Source: Chitinophaga caseinilytica | Lineage (GTDB): Bacteria > Bacteroidota > Bacteroidia > Chitinophagales > Chitinophagaceae | DNA: 64,000 nt | Direction: 5' to 3' | NCBI RefSeq assembly: GCF_038396765.1 | Contig: NZ_CP150096.1 | Coordinates: 5,253,001-5,317,000 of the forward strand | Shown here: positions 17,245 to 26,901 of the stretch, piece after piece | Numbering within the stretch: position 1 is the first letter of the stretch | Layout: every line of letters starts with the position of its first letter | Program-made: the position numbers and the translations under genes | The notes under the pieces: generated by a model | Told to the model about the DNA's origin: nothing | Seen by the model: only the letters and a program-made list of their open reading frames with translations | The model's database searches: none

Positions 17245-17736
17245 TTATTCCGGTTTGTAAGTCAGGTTCTGATCGTCCGTACCACCAGCAGGCACTACCT
17301 TGTTCTGCACGTTCGTTTTCACCTTTCCATCGATCTCCACTTTATAGCTCACCGTCAGCGGGGCGCCATCGTTGGAATAATCGAAGTTCAGGGAACCGAA
17401 ATCGAACGCCTTTACCGTTTCCAGCACGTATGTTTTGGTACTGCCGAGGAATTGCTGTTCCTTCAGTTCGATCGTGTGCGTGTTGCCCTGGGTGGTACCG
17501 TTCATTTTCCATACGGGTGAACCGTACTGGCTGGCGTCGTGGTTGGCGGCGCCGATCTGGAAATATACGTTGTCGCTGGCTTCCAGCCCCACCACCGAAA
17601 TGGTGACCTTCATATTCATTTTTTTGGTGCCGGGCGCAGGATCGTCGTCTTTACCACCGCAGCCGGTAGACACAAAAGCAGTCATTGCCAACATACACAG
17701 CCCGGATAAAATGCGTTTTGTTCTTTTCGTTTCCAT
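17245..17736 (-). CDS. Small lipoprotein of unknown function
   Basis: 163 aa from the ATG at 17736 (METKRTKRI), preferred over 17772 because it gives a compact lipoprotein signal ending in AFVSTGC followed by GGKDDDPAP, a typical acidic surface-export tether in Bacteroidota. The rest looks like one beta-sandwich domain (MKVTISVVGLEASDNVYFQI, and strands around TVSYKVEIDGKV). No family recognised. It lies downstream of the locus 2 genes, but a terminator and a promoter-like element separate it from them, so it is probably its own transcription unit. Confidence 0.78.
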   Translation of the reverse strand: METKRTKRILSGLCMLAMTAFVSTGCGGKDDDPAPGTKKMNMKVTISVVGLEASDNVYFQIGAANHDASQYGSPVWKMNGTTQGNTHTIELKEQQFLGSTKTYVLETVKAFDFGSLNFDYSNDGAPLTVSYKVEIDGKVKTNVQNKVVPAGGTDDQNLTYKPE

Positions 17737-17769
17737 TACTTTTTCAGCGTTAAAATGTGAGGAATAACG

Positions 17770-17800
17770 CAAAGGTAGCCCCGCATCCTACCCCGGTCAA
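17770..17800 (-). promoter_or_regulatory. Candidate promoter of the small lipoprotein gene
   Basis: On the minus strand, TACCTTTG (17777-17770) is an exact match to the Bacteroidota -7 element TAnnTTTG, and TTG (17800-17798) lies 20 bp further upstream as the -33 element. The transcript would start about 30 nt before the ATG at 17736. Confidence 0.5.
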
Positions 17801-17859
17801 TACCGGTAAACGGTGCTTTTCACCCTCCTAATTGTAGGGTATTGCCTGCTTATGCAACA

Positions 17860-17890
17860 AGAAAAAGCCGGTCCCCGAAAGAGGACCGGC
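17860..17890 (-). terminator. Rho-independent terminator of the locus 2 susC-susD operon
   Basis: Stem GCCGGTCC (17867-17874) / GGACCGGC (17883-17890) with an 8-base loop, followed on the minus strand by TTTTTC. It lies just after the stop of the DUF5017-like gene. Confidence 0.85.
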
Positions 17891-17912
17891 CCAATGGTTA
17901 ACCTTGCATGTA

Positions 17913-18809
17913 CTATGGGAGGATGTTCACATCCACCGACTTCACGGCGGATTTGCTGTCGTATATCGTAGTGGTGGCCGCTTCGAACGTGGCGGTATAG
18001 CGGCCGGGGGATTTGTAAATGGTGAAGTAGGATTCCAGCCGGTTGTCTGCCATTTTTTTGATGGGCACGCCCACATCCGGGACCGCCTTGTTCAGCATCA
18101 ATCCTTTCGAGATGATCCAGCTTTCCGCTTCGTCGCTGTTCGCCGCTCCGCCCGTCACCTTGAAGGAAGAAGCGCTCAGCACCCATTGCACGGCGGGGTT
18201 CTTCATTTTCACGACCGCCCAGGAGCCGGCGGCGAGGTTAGCGGCCACGGGCATGCGGGCCTGGTCTTCGTCCACCACATTGGTCGCCGAAAACGTCTGG
18301 ACCGTCCAGGTACGCTGCGCTACCGCCGATTTCTGGCCCGTGTAGCGGTACGCGATGTAAACCGGCTTGCCGCCGTTGCCGAATTCCGACAGATCGATCA
18401 CGCCGGAAGCCGTTTGGGTAGTGCCGGTGGAAAGGGTGGCGCGGTCTGTGATGTCCGTCCAATGCGTATTCGGGCTATACACGCTGGCCGAATCGTACAC
18501 GCCGGGGAAATCGGTGGAAATGAGCAATTGCAGCGAGCCCGCCTGGTTGCCGCCCTGGCGGTACGATGTGAACTGCATTTCAGGTTTTCCGGCCGCGGTG
18601 GTGCGGTTGCGGTACTTGTACTGGTGGGTGCTGTCGCCCGCCCAGAAAGTTAAGGTATAGGGATTGCCGGTGAGGTAAAAGAACGAGGTGTCTCCCAGTG
18701 GATAGGAGTCGCTTTTTACGGTAATATTGAAATCGGGCGAAGGGGAATCCTTCGTGCTGCAGCTCACCGCCAGCAGGCCGCCCATGATCGTATACAGGAG
18801 TTTCTTCAT
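17913..18809 (-). CDS. DUF5017-like surface lipoprotein (SusE-position gene of locus 2)
   Basis: 298 aa with a lipoprotein signal MKKLLYTIMGGLLAVSC. The body is beta-rich: an N-terminal immunoglobulin-like segment (PDFNITVKSDSYPLGDTSFF, LTGNPYTLTFWAGD), then a domain with DFPGVYDSASVYSPNTHWTD that resembles DUF5017, found downstream of SusD in many Bacteroidota loci. It sits 18 bp after the susD stop and is followed by a terminator, so it closes the operon. By position it should be an accessory surface ligand-binding protein, as SusE and SusF are. The family assignment is from memory of the domain, so moderate confidence. Confidence 0.75.
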   Translation of the reverse strand: MKKLLYTIMGGLLAVSCSTKDSPSPDFNITVKSDSYPLGDTSFFYLTGNPYTLTFWAGDSTHQYKYRNRTTAAGKPEMQFTSYRQGGNQAGSLQLLISTDFPGVYDSASVYSPNTHWTDITDRATLSTGTTQTASGVIDLSEFGNGGKPVYIAYRYTGQKSAVAQRTWTVQTFSATNVVDEDQARMPVAANLAAGSWAVVKMKNPAVQWVLSASSFKVTGGAANSDEAESWIISKGLMLNKAVPDVGVPIKKMADNRLESYFTIYKSPGRYTATFEAATTTIYDSKSAVKSVDVNILP

Positions 18810-18827
18810 AAATTTCGTTTTACATGT

Positions 18828-20399
18828 TTACCAACCCGGGTTTTGCTGCATGCTTTTGTTCAGCGACATTTCGATGGCGGGGATGGGGTACAGCAAATGC
18901 CTTTCCGACACCCTTTCCGCTGCCGTGGCCGCGTACTGGTAAGTGTTGGTAGCCCTGGCCCTGATTTCCAGCGCCTGGTCCCGCATCGCCTCCAGGTAGA
19001 TACCCCAGCGGATGAGGTCCATCTTCCTAACGCCTTCGAAGCACAGCTCGCGCGCCCGCTCGTCCTGGATCTCCTGCCGGAAAGCCACCTGTCCCAATCC
19101 TGTGATATCAACGGCAGGATCGGCCGTGGCGATGGGTTTGCCGTATCCGCGGCGGCGCACCATGTTGAGGTATTCGAAAGCACCCGCGGGGCCGCTCACT
19201 TCGTTTTCCGCTTCGGCCAGCATCAGCAGCACGTCTGCATACCGGATGATGGGGAAGTTGGTGGGCGTGTAGTTTTTATTGAGGGGCCGGAGCAGCTCGT
19301 ATTCCCGGCGCCATTTCCCGCAGTTGCGGTTGTAGATGCTCGTGGCGCCGATGGGCGCTTTCACCCCCGCGGAATTGAGCGTGTAATTGGCGATCGCCCA
19401 GTCGCGGCGGAGATCGCCCGCTGCATAGAGATGGTACAGCTTGTAGGTGGTACTGTTGAACCCGTAGGCATAGCCGATCTCCTGGTCGTTGGACGAAGTG
19501 CAACGCACGCCGTTTTCATTGCCGTGGCGCCCGCCGAGGCGGTTAGCATCGCTGTTGTTGCCCCAGTTGCCGGTTTCCCAGATGCATTCCTTCCAATCGT
19601 TGACGTCCTGGCATTCGTTGATGTAAATCTGCTTGTAGTCCGGGTTCAGCTCGTGCTGGCCGGATTGCACCACCTTGAGCGCCGCCGCGCGTGCATCGGC
19701 GTATTTGGCGGTGTTCTTCAGCGGTTCGCCGGCCCATTGCAGGTACATGCGGGCCATGGCGGCGCGCACGGTGGATTTGGAGATGCGCTCGGTGGACTTG
19801 ATATCGGTCACCTCTCCTACCAGCTCTTCCGCCGCTTTCATTTCCGCTTCCACGAAAGCGTAAACACTCTCTGCGGAATTTCTGGCGATGTCTACATTGT
19901 TCACGGAGCTGGAGGGCTCGGTTTTCAACGGCACGCCGCCATAATACTGCACGAGCGTAAAGTAATACCAGGCACGCAGGAACCGCGCTTCGCCGATGAC
20001 CGCCTTTTTCCGGCCGGCATCCATCTGTGTTTTTTCGATATTGGCGAGCAGCATGTTCGCCCGCTCGATACCGGTATAGAGGTACGTCCACATTTCGGTG
20101 ACCACGGGGTCAGACCCGTCGTAATTGAACCACCAGACACCTACCAGCTGATTGGTGACGGAGTAAAAACTTTCGTCGGTGCTGGCGTTGTGGCGGATGG
20201 GGATCCTGCCGCCCCACATGAATTCCATGGCGCAGATGGAGTATACACCAGCCAATGCGGAATTCACTTCCGATTCGGTATTATAGTAATTGTTGGGAGA
20301 TACGGTGGAGAGGGGCTTTCTGTCCAGGAACTTGCTGCAGCCCGTCGCAAGCGCGAGCAGGGCGAGGCAGGTGATGGAAATGAGCTTCTGCATAATCAT
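18828..20399 (-). CDS. SusD/RagB family nutrient-binding lipoprotein (locus 2)
   Basis: 523 aa, complete. Lipoprotein signal ending LALATGC then SKFLDRKPLSTVSPNNYYNT, the standard SusD opening. The first start is the ATG at 20399; a second ATG at 20393 is equally plausible. SusD hallmarks include GEARFLRAWYYFTLVQYYGG (about 130-150), IIRYADVLLMLAEAENEVSG and DERARELCFEGVRKMDLIRW near the C-terminus. It forms the lid of the SusC channel on the cell surface. It begins 20 bp after susC stops and is followed by the DUF5017-like gene. The substrate is unknown. Confidence 0.95.
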   Translation of the reverse strand: MIMQKLISITCLALLALATGCSKFLDRKPLSTVSPNNYYNTESEVNSALAGVYSICAMEFMWGGRIPIRHNASTDESFYSVTNQLVGVWWFNYDGSDPVVTEMWTYLYTGIERANMLLANIEKTQMDAGRKKAVIGEARFLRAWYYFTLVQYYGGVPLKTEPSSSVNNVDIARNSAESVYAFVEAEMKAAEELVGEVTDIKSTERISKSTVRAAMARMYLQWAGEPLKNTAKYADARAAALKVVQSGQHELNPDYKQIYINECQDVNDWKECIWETGNWGNNSDANRLGGRHGNENGVRCTSSNDQEIGYAYGFNSTTYKLYHLYAAGDLRRDWAIANYTLNSAGVKAPIGATSIYNRNCGKWRREYELLRPLNKNYTPTNFPIIRYADVLLMLAEAENEVSGPAGAFEYLNMVRRRGYGKPIATADPAVDITGLGQVAFRQEIQDERARELCFEGVRKMDLIRWGIYLEAMRDQALEIRARATNTYQYAATAAERVSERHLLYPIPAIEMSLNKSMQQNPGW

Positions 20400-20418
20400 T
20401 CAGTTTAAAATGTCAACG

Positions 20419-23400
20419 TTACAGTCCGAGGTTTAAGCCGATGGTAGCGGTCCGGGCGCGGGGGTACGACGAATAATCGAACCCGGGCGTGAGGGCGGAA
20501 TAACCGATGGCTACTTCAGGATCGGAGCCGGTGTACTTCGTCCAGGTAATGAGGTTCTGCGCCGCAACGAACACGCGCAGGCTCTTGATCTTCGCGCGTT
20601 GCAGCAATGCCTGCGGTACGTTATATCCCAGCTGCACGGTTTTGAGCCGGAGGAAAGAACCGTCTTCCAGCGTACGGTCGGAATACACGTAGCCGTACTG
20701 TCCGCCTGCGCGGGGAATTTTGCTGGTGGGGTTTTCCGGCGTCCAGCGGCCTTCGAAGCTCTTATACTGGTTGAGGTAGGTTTTGTTGCCGTTCTCGAAG
20801 TTGATCCGGTTGGCGTTCATGACCTGGGCGCCGTACGACCACTGGAAGAACACGTTCAGATCGAATCCGCGGTAGCTGAAATCGTTCGAGAAACCGCCCA
20901 CGTGCACCGGAAATCCGCGGCCGATCACCGTTTGGTCGGAAACGTTCACGACGCCGTCGCCATTGAGATCGCGGTAGCGGATGTCTCCCGGCCTGATCGC
21001 CGCGCGGGTATTGCCGTTGGTGGGAATGCCTTCCTTCAGCAGGTAGCCGCCGTTGGGCAGCGCATCGAAATCGTCGTACCCATACACCCCATCCCAGATA
21101 TACCCGTAAAATTGCCCCACGGGCTGCCCGATCTTCGCGATATACAACGCCACGCTGCTGTACCAGGAGTCCCAGCCCATGGTAGACGTGAGCGATTCCT
21201 GGTTCTGCGTCAGCGCCAGCACCTTGCTGCGGTTGAACGAAATGTTGAAACTGCTTCCCCAGCGGAAATCCTTCGTTTCCACATTGCGGGTATGCAGCGT
21301 GATCTCCAGCCCTTCGTTGCTCGTTTTCCCCACGTTCTTGAACGCGCTGCCGTAACCCACGGTGGGCGGCAATTTGGCGTTCAGCAGCAGGTCAGACGTT
21401 ACTTTCCGGTAATAATCCAGGCCCAGCGTAATGCGCGATTTCAGGAAAGACACATCCAGCCCCACATCCGTCTGCGCCGTGTTTTCCCATTTCAGGTCGG
21501 TACTGGCCATCGTAACGGGGATGGCGCTCTGCTGCAGTTCGTTGTTGAAGGAATAATAGGAATTCCGCACGCCGAAATCCAGCAACGCATACGTGGCGTA
21601 GTCAGACACGCGGTTGTTGCCCGTAATGCCCCAGCTGGCGCGGAGCTTCGCATTGGAAATGAACCGGATTTCCTTCATGAAACTTTCTTTCGAAATTTCC
21701 CAGGCCACCGCGCCCGAAGGGAAGTAGCTCCACTGATTGTCTGCCCGGAACTTGGAAGAACCGTCGCTGCGGAAAGACGCCGTGAGGAAATATTTATCGC
21801 GGAACACGTAGTTCACCCTCGCCAGCCACGATGCCAGCGCCCATTCCGATTCGCTGCTGGTGATGGGTTGCGGCACGCCCTGGCTGAGGCCGTTCAGCCC
21901 CAGGCTTTCGTTCGGCAGCTGGTTGGCGCTCATCCCATGTACGGCATAATGGTTCCCCTGCGCCGTGAAACCCGCCACGGCATTGAGGCGGTGGTATTTA
22001 TTGAATTTCTTGTCGAACGTGAGCGTATTCTCATTCAACCAGTTGGTGCTTTCGTAATACATAATGGAACCGTTCACCTTGTACACGGTGTACGGGTTCC
22101 CGCTGCGTGTTTTCGAGTTGTTGAACGCATCGTTGCGCTGGGTATTTTTGTTGAGCCCGCCGGAGATGCGCAGGCGCAGGTTCGGGAGGATTTTATATTC
22201 CCCGAACGCATTGGCGATGAGATTGTCGACGTTCCGCAGGCGGTATTCATTTTCCGCGCTGAGGAAGGGATTGATGCGGTAATCCGTTCCCGAGTTCACC
22301 ATATCGTCTATCAACTCGTCTTCGAAGTTCTCATTGATGGGCTTTTCCGACCGGATGGGCCCCGAAGGCCGGTATCCCCACGCGCTGTACAGCAGATTGT
22401 TCATAGACGACAGGCTGGGCGCGGAAGGCGTGGTACCGGTGGTTTTGGTGTTCGTATACGTCACGTTCCCGCCCACCTTGATCCGGTCGTTGATGATCTG
22501 GTCGAGGCTGATCTTGGCCTGGTAACGTTTGAACGCGGAATTGATGATGGTCCCCTGCTGGTCGAGCGCCTGGCCAGACACGGCATACTTCGTTTTATCC
22601 GATCCGCCGCGCATGGAAATACTGTGGTTCTGCTGCGGCGCCACGCGATAGAGTTTCCCCTGCCAGTCGATGCTTTCCACGTTCTTATAATCGTCCAGCG
22701 TTACGCCGTTGGCGAGATAGGTTTCGTCCAGGTCGCCCACGTTGATCTCCTGCTGGAGCTTTACGAACTCGTACGCATTCATCACCGGGATGCGCTGGAT
22801 GTTCTCCATCCAGCCATAGCGGCCGTTGTAGGAGATCGACGGCGCGCCGGTTTTCCCTCTTTTGGTGGTGATGATGATAACGCCGTTGGCGCCGCGCGCC
22901 CCGTAGATCGCGGTGGCAGACGCGTCTTTCAGCACATCGATCGTTTCGATATCGTCGGGGTTGATGAGGCTGTTGTTCGCACTTTCGATGGGGAACCCGT
23001 CGATCACGTACAGCGGCGAATTATCCTGCGTAAGCGAGTTGTTGCCGCGGATGGAAATGATGATGCCCGAGCCCGGCTGGCCTTCCGACGACGAAACGTT
23101 CACACCCGCCACGCGCCCGGCGAGGGCTTCGTCGAACGACGATACCGGCGCCTTGTTCATATCGTTCACGTTCACGCTGCCCACGGAACCGGTGAGGTCC
23201 GAACGTTTCTGGGTACCGTACCCGATCACCACAGTTTCGCTCAGTTCGCTGGCCGATACTTTCAGGGTAACGTTGAGGACGTCTCGCCCATTGAGCGGCT
23301 GCTCCTGGCGGCCGTACCCGAGCAGCGAATACGTTAGCACCGCGTTGCCGGACAGGTCTTTGAGATGATACATCCCTTCCGCATCGGTGGCCGTACCGAT

Positions 23401-23844
23401 GGGCGAGCCTTTCACGCTGACGGTCACCCCGGGCATGGGCTGCCCTTCTTCATCCACCACTCTACCGGTGATATGGATAAGCTTATTGGACGGTTGCGGC
23501 TTTGGAGCGGGACGGGCCTTTTCGATGAGCACTTTCCCTTCCATCACCCGGAACTGCAGCTGCTGCTGCGTCAATATTTTTCTGATAACGTTTTCCACGC
23601 TTTCTGCCGTGGCGGAATAGTTGACGGGCGCCTGGAAGGCCGCGTCGTTGGAAGTGTAGACGAACACGGTGCCGGCTTCTTTCGTAATGGTTTTAAGCGC
23701 GTCTTTCAGCGGCGTGTTCCTGAAATTGACGGAGATTTTTTTGGCAAGGCCCACCTGCCCCATGGCGCCCGACGATACGATCAGGAGCAAAAACACGAGC
23801 GGCGCGGCCATCCACTTTTTCGACGAGAGTAGATTGTTCCACAT
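20419..23844 (-). CDS. SusC/RagA family TonB-dependent transporter with STN domain (locus 2)
   Basis: 1141 aa. It starts MWNNLLSSKKWMAAPLVFLL with the signal peptide directly at the N-terminus, unlike the long leaders of loci 1 and 3. STN domain at about 35-105 (ISVNFRNTPLKDALKTITKE), carboxypeptidase-regulatory-like domain at about 122-205, plug with IRGNNSLTQDNSPLYVIDGF and IDVLKDASATAIYGARGANG, then a barrel ending GLNLGL. The STN domain marks it as a signal transducer to FecR. There are 92 bp between fecR and this gene, with no hairpin like those of loci 1 and 3. In an operon with susD. Confidence 0.96.
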   Translation of the reverse strand: MWNNLLSSKKWMAAPLVFLLLIVSSGAMGQVGLAKKISVNFRNTPLKDALKTITKEAGTVFVYTSNDAAFQAPVNYSATAESVENVIRKILTQQQLQFRVMEGKVLIEKARPAPKPQPSNKLIHITGRVVDEEGQPMPGVTVSVKGSPIGTATDAEGMYHLKDLSGNAVLTYSLLGYGRQEQPLNGRDVLNVTLKVSASELSETVVIGYGTQKRSDLTGSVGSVNVNDMNKAPVSSFDEALAGRVAGVNVSSSEGQPGSGIIISIRGNNSLTQDNSPLYVIDGFPIESANNSLINPDDIETIDVLKDASATAIYGARGANGVIIITTKRGKTGAPSISYNGRYGWMENIQRIPVMNAYEFVKLQQEINVGDLDETYLANGVTLDDYKNVESIDWQGKLYRVAPQQNHSISMRGGSDKTKYAVSGQALDQQGTIINSAFKRYQAKISLDQIINDRIKVGGNVTYTNTKTTGTTPSAPSLSSMNNLLYSAWGYRPSGPIRSEKPINENFEDELIDDMVNSGTDYRINPFLSAENEYRLRNVDNLIANAFGEYKILPNLRLRISGGLNKNTQRNDAFNNSKTRSGNPYTVYKVNGSIMYYESTNWLNENTLTFDKKFNKYHRLNAVAGFTAQGNHYAVHGMSANQLPNESLGLNGLSQGVPQPITSSESEWALASWLARVNYVFRDKYFLTASFRSDGSSKFRADNQWSYFPSGAVAWEISKESFMKEIRFISNAKLRASWGITGNNRVSDYATYALLDFGVRNSYYSFNNELQQSAIPVTMASTDLKWENTAQTDVGLDVSFLKSRITLGLDYYRKVTSDLLLNAKLPPTVGYGSAFKNVGKTSNEGLEITLHTRNVETKDFRWGSSFNISFNRSKVLALTQNQESLTSTMGWDSWYSSVALYIAKIGQPVGQFYGYIWDGVYGYDDFDALPNGGYLLKEGIPTNGNTRAAIRPGDIRYRDLNGDGVVNVSDQTVIGRGFPVHVGGFSNDFSYRGFDLNVFFQWSYGAQVMNANRINFENGNKTYLNQYKSFEGRWTPENPTSKIPRAGGQYGYVYSDRTLEDGSFLRLKTVQLGYNVPQALLQRAKIKSLRVFVAAQNLITWTKYTGSDPEVAIGYSALTPGFDYSSYPRARTATIGLNLGL

Positions 23845-23936
23845 AGATTTGATTGTTGTGCATTCTTAATTAAAATTCAGATGGAGGCAGAATGGATCAT
23901 AGCTGCATAAGGACGTGTATTTTAAGGTTGAGATAA

Positions 23937-24899
23937 TCAGCGGGAAGGCGCGCACCCTTTGCCGGAGAGGTACACGGTGTCTGCCGAGCGCGTGGCGCGG
24001 GTGTTGGTCAGCGACGTGATCATTTTCAGGATCACATCGAGCGGTTCGCGGTCGAACTGTCCGTTGAACCGGCAAAGCGCCAGGCGATCGTTGCCCAATA
24101 CAACCTGCACGCCATATCGGCGGGAAAGTTTTTCCGCGACTTCAGACAGCGGCGTATCGTCGAACACCAGTTTCCCCTGCTGCCAGGCGATCTCGTTTTC
24201 CGCGTTGGCGAGGGTTTCGGCCGTGAGCCCTGCGGAACCCGGCACGAATACGGCTTTTTGCTTCGGCAGGAGCGTCAGGGCGCGATGGCTGGCGGTGTCG
24301 CGGACAGACACCTTGCCCGAAAGCACGGTGACAGACTGGCGACGGCTGCCCGGATAGGCGGATATATTAAATGAAGTGCCCAGGACGGTTGTGCTGAGGG
24401 CGCCCGACTGGATGACGAAAGGCTTCGCGGCGTCGGGGCTCACGTCGAAATACGCTTCTCCCGTCAGCTGCACCGCGCGGGTGCTTCCTTCGAAATTTTG
24501 CGCGTACCGGAGGTGGCTGCCGGCGTTCATGATAACTTTGGAGCCATCGGGCAGGGTGATGGCGCCCGTTTTGCCGGCGGGCACGGAGATATCGACCATC
24601 CGAACCTCGCGGGGCTTCAGTTTATCCTGCTTGAGGAGGTACCAGCCGGCGGCCATGAGCCCTGCGAGCACGGCGGCCACCTGCAGCCAGCGGGCCCGGC
24701 GCGGGCGGACGCGGCGCATGAGCTTCCCGGTGAATTCGGCCTTTTCCGGATCGGACAGCCGTTCACCTTCCCCGTCGTGCCGGTCCATAAAATCATCGAT
24801 CCACGCTTCCGGATTGCTTTCCAGCCATGCTTCCACTTCTTTCCGTTCATCCGGCGAAGCCGTTCCCTTTAAATATTTTTCTAATAGATATGGGTCCAT
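23937..24899 (-). CDS. FecR family anti-sigma factor (locus 2)
   Basis: 320 aa. Cytoplasmic N-terminal part (about 1-70; MDPYLLEKYLKGTASPDERK is a common opening of these proteins), one TM helix (about 72-88, LQVAAVLAGLMAAGWYLL), and a FecR domain with ITLPDGSKVIMNAGSHLRYA and LTGEAYFDVSPDAAKPFVIQ, followed by a short C-terminal STN-like domain (about 235-310). It transmits the substrate signal from SusC to the sigma factor encoded divergently 134 bp away. Cotranscription with susC is likely. The C-terminal residues (SGKGCAPSR) extend slightly past the usual end. Confidence 0.94.
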   Translation of the reverse strand: MDPYLLEKYLKGTASPDERKEVEAWLESNPEAWIDDFMDRHDGEGERLSDPEKAEFTGKLMRRVRPRRARWLQVAAVLAGLMAAGWYLLKQDKLKPREVRMVDISVPAGKTGAITLPDGSKVIMNAGSHLRYAQNFEGSTRAVQLTGEAYFDVSPDAAKPFVIQSGALSTTVLGTSFNISAYPGSRRQSVTVLSGKVSVRDTASHRALTLLPKQKAVFVPGSAGLTAETLANAENEIAWQQGKLVFDDTPLSEVAEKLSRRYGVQVVLGNDRLALCRFNGQFDREPLDVILKMITSLTNTRATRSADTVYLSGKGCAPSR

Positions 24900-25033
24900 C
24901 GTTGCGCTTTTAATCCGCTAAAACCTTTTGAAAGTCTGTTCTCTGCTCTTAAACACGTTTTTTTAAAGACTTGCCTATACAAGGTTTCTTTTCTTTAACT
25001 ATTTTTTATTTTTAGGGTTCCGAATCCCGGGAA

Positions 25034-25555
25034 ATGACGCTGATACGAAACATATCGCAACAACGGTTCAAGAAGATCGTGGACAGCACGGTTGACCGGC
25101 TGTATGCGAGCCTTTTCCATTTGTGCAAGGACAAGGAGCGGTGTGAAGACATTATGCAGGAGGCGTACATCCGGTTGTGGAACAACCTCGACGCGGTGAA
25201 AGACGACGAAGCGGTGATTGCGCTGTTGCGGACATATGCCCGCAATATTTTCCTGGACGAGGTGCGGAAAACGGCGCGGCGGCAACAGGGCATGCAGCAT
25301 CATGTTCCAGAAGAAAAAACGGATTCCCCGGAAGATTATCTCCGCAACCGTGAGCTGAACGCCCAATTGCAGGCGGCCATCAATAAACTGCCGCCCCAGC
25401 AGCAAATGATTTTCCGGCTGCATAAGGAACATGCGCTGAGCTACAAGCAAATTTCCGCGCAGATGAAAATCGCGACGGGCACCATCGAAGTGCAAATGAA
25501 CCGCGCCCTCAAATCCCTCAAGAATGAGCTTTCCCACCTCAACGGGCAACCCTGA
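25034..25555 (+). CDS. ECF RNA polymerase sigma factor (locus 2)
   Basis: 173 aa. Region 2 at about 15-80 (FKKIVDSTVDRLYASLFHLC, CEDIMQEAYIRLWNNL, LRTYARNIFLDEVRKTARRQ); region 4 at about 110-165 (LPPQQQMIFRLHKEHALSYK, then a helix-turn-helix QISAQMKIATGTIEVQMNRA). It is divergent from fecR, the same arrangement as locus 1. It should drive the fecR-susC-susD unit. A strong terminator lies 28 bp after the stop. Confidence 0.94.
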   Translation: MTLIRNISQQRFKKIVDSTVDRLYASLFHLCKDKERCEDIMQEAYIRLWNNLDAVKDDEAVIALLRTYARNIFLDEVRKTARRQQGMQHHVPEEKTDSPEDYLRNRELNAQLQAAINKLPPQQQMIFRLHKEHALSYKQISAQMKIATGTIEVQMNRALKSLKNELSHLNGQP

Positions 25556-25582
25556 CATCAGGTTGACGGCATCACTATAAAT

Positions 25583-25613
25583 AAGAAAGCCTCCGGATCC
25601 CGGAGGCTTTCTT
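25583..25613. terminator. Bidirectional rho-independent terminator
   Basis: Perfect 14-bp stem AAGAAAGCCTCCGG (25583-25596) / CCGGAGGCTTTCTT (25600-25613) with an ATC loop, between the sigma gene and the convergent oxidoreductase gene. Purine-rich and pyrimidine-rich ends give it function on both strands. Confidence 0.9.
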
Positions 25614-25628
25614 TATACTAAAACGTTT

Positions 25629-26723
25629 TTATCCAATTTTGACGGACTTCCCTCCTGCTGCGGCGGAAGCGTAAATGGCCTCGATCACTTTCATATCGCG
25701 GAGGCCTTCTTCGCCGGGCACGTTGTTCGGACGGTTTTCGAGGATCGCTTTGGCCACGCCGTCCATATGCGCGGCTTGCTGGTTGATGTGGGTAAACGGC
25801 ATGGGACCGTTGCTGGTCCTGCCCTGCTGTCCACCGTACCCGAAAGCATTGTTCACTTCGAACCAGCCTTTTTCCGCGGCGGCGTACAGGCGGTTGACGC
25901 CGGCGATGTAGGTCGTAAACGAATTGGCGATTGCGCCGCCCGGGAACTGGAGTTGCCAGGCCAGGGATTCTTCCACGTCTTTAAACTTCACCGGGTCCGT
26001 TTTCGGGAATTCCTGTGCGGTAACGGAAATGGGCTCCAGGCCAATGGTGTACCGCGCGCCCTGGATGGCGTAAATACCGACGTCCATCAGCGGGCCGCCG
26101 CCGGAAAGGGCGTGTTTGAGGCGCCACTGGTTGGGGTCTCCGGCCCGGAAACCGTCGCTGGCTTCTACTAGTTTCACCGCTCCGAAAACCTTTTCGCGGC
26201 TCAGGCGCATCATTTCCAGGTGGAACGGGTCATAATGCAGGCGGTAACCGATAGCCAGCTGTTTGCCTGCTTTTTGGCATGCGTCGATCATCTGCTGGCC
26301 TTCGCGGACATTGACGGCCATGGGCTTTTCGCAAAAAACGTGTTTGCCGGCCTTCGCGGCGCGGATGGTAAATTCCGCGTGCATGGAGTTCGGCAGCACG
26401 ATGTAAACGGCGTCGATATCTTTATTACCGGCGATTTGGTCGAAGTTGTCGTAATTATAGACGTTTTTATCCGGGATGCGGTATTTCTCCACCCAGACCG
26501 GGATTTTGGAGGGCGTGCCGGTCACGATCCCCCGCAGCTCGATGTGCTGCGTTTGCTGGAGTGCGGGCGCCAGTTGGTTGGTGGCATAACCGCCCAGGCC
26601 TACCAGGGCGATGCCGAGTTTCTTTTCCCGGGAAAAGCCGGCCAGGCCGGTCAGGGGCGATGTAACGGCTGCAGCGCCAAGTATCGCCGAATATTGGAGG
26701 AAATCGCGACGGGTGTGGTTCAT
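25629..26723 (-). CDS. Gfo/Idh/MocA family oxidoreductase with Tat signal
   Basis: 364 aa from the ATG at 26723 (MNHTRRDFLQYSAILGAAAV), a twin-arginine signal; a longer in-frame start at 26855 does not look real. NAD(P)-binding Rossmann domain with GIALVGLGGYATNQLAPAL (about 36-54) and the EKP motif of the family (CEKPMAVN), then the C-terminal sugar-binding domain with GGPLMDVGIYAIQGARYTIG. Related exported enzymes resemble glucose-fructose oxidoreductase and oxidise or isomerise sugars in the periplasm, with NADP carried across folded, which explains the Tat signal. The substrate is not known. Monocistronic, with a terminator downstream. Confidence 0.92.
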   Translation of the reverse strand: MNHTRRDFLQYSAILGAAAVTSPLTGLAGFSREKKLGIALVGLGGYATNQLAPALQQTQHIELRGIVTGTPSKIPVWVEKYRIPDKNVYNYDNFDQIAGNKDIDAVYIVLPNSMHAEFTIRAAKAGKHVFCEKPMAVNVREGQQMIDACQKAGKQLAIGYRLHYDPFHLEMMRLSREKVFGAVKLVEASDGFRAGDPNQWRLKHALSGGGPLMDVGIYAIQGARYTIGLEPISVTAQEFPKTDPVKFKDVEESLAWQLQFPGGAIANSFTTYIAGVNRLYAAAEKGWFEVNNAFGYGGQQGRTSNGPMPFTHINQQAAHMDGVAKAILENRPNNVPGEEGLRDMKVIEAIYASAAAGGKSVKIG

Positions 26724-26889
26724 GGGATGTCGGGTTTTAAGGCTAGATAAGATACGGGGAATTCCGGGGAAGAACAAGTATGGGTGTCTCTCTGCAAGTT
26801 TTTTCAGCAACACATCAAAAATCAGGGATGAAAGAAACTCGGCTTCAAAAGCCATGCTGCGGCGGAAAGATCCCTTCCCCTGAAAATCC

Positions 26890-26897
26890 TATCTTCG
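26890..26897 (+). promoter_or_regulatory. Candidate -7 element immediately before the exonuclease III gene
   Basis: TATCTTCG matches TAnnTTTG with one mismatch and ends 5 nt before the A of the ATG, which would give a leaderless or nearly leaderless transcript. No -33 element is evident. Confidence 0.3.
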
Positions 26898-26901
26898 GCA
26901 G

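Noticed and set aside
20599..23337. 912-codon plus-strand frame across SusC of locus 2
   Set aside because: Antisense shadow of a complete, typical SusC gene.
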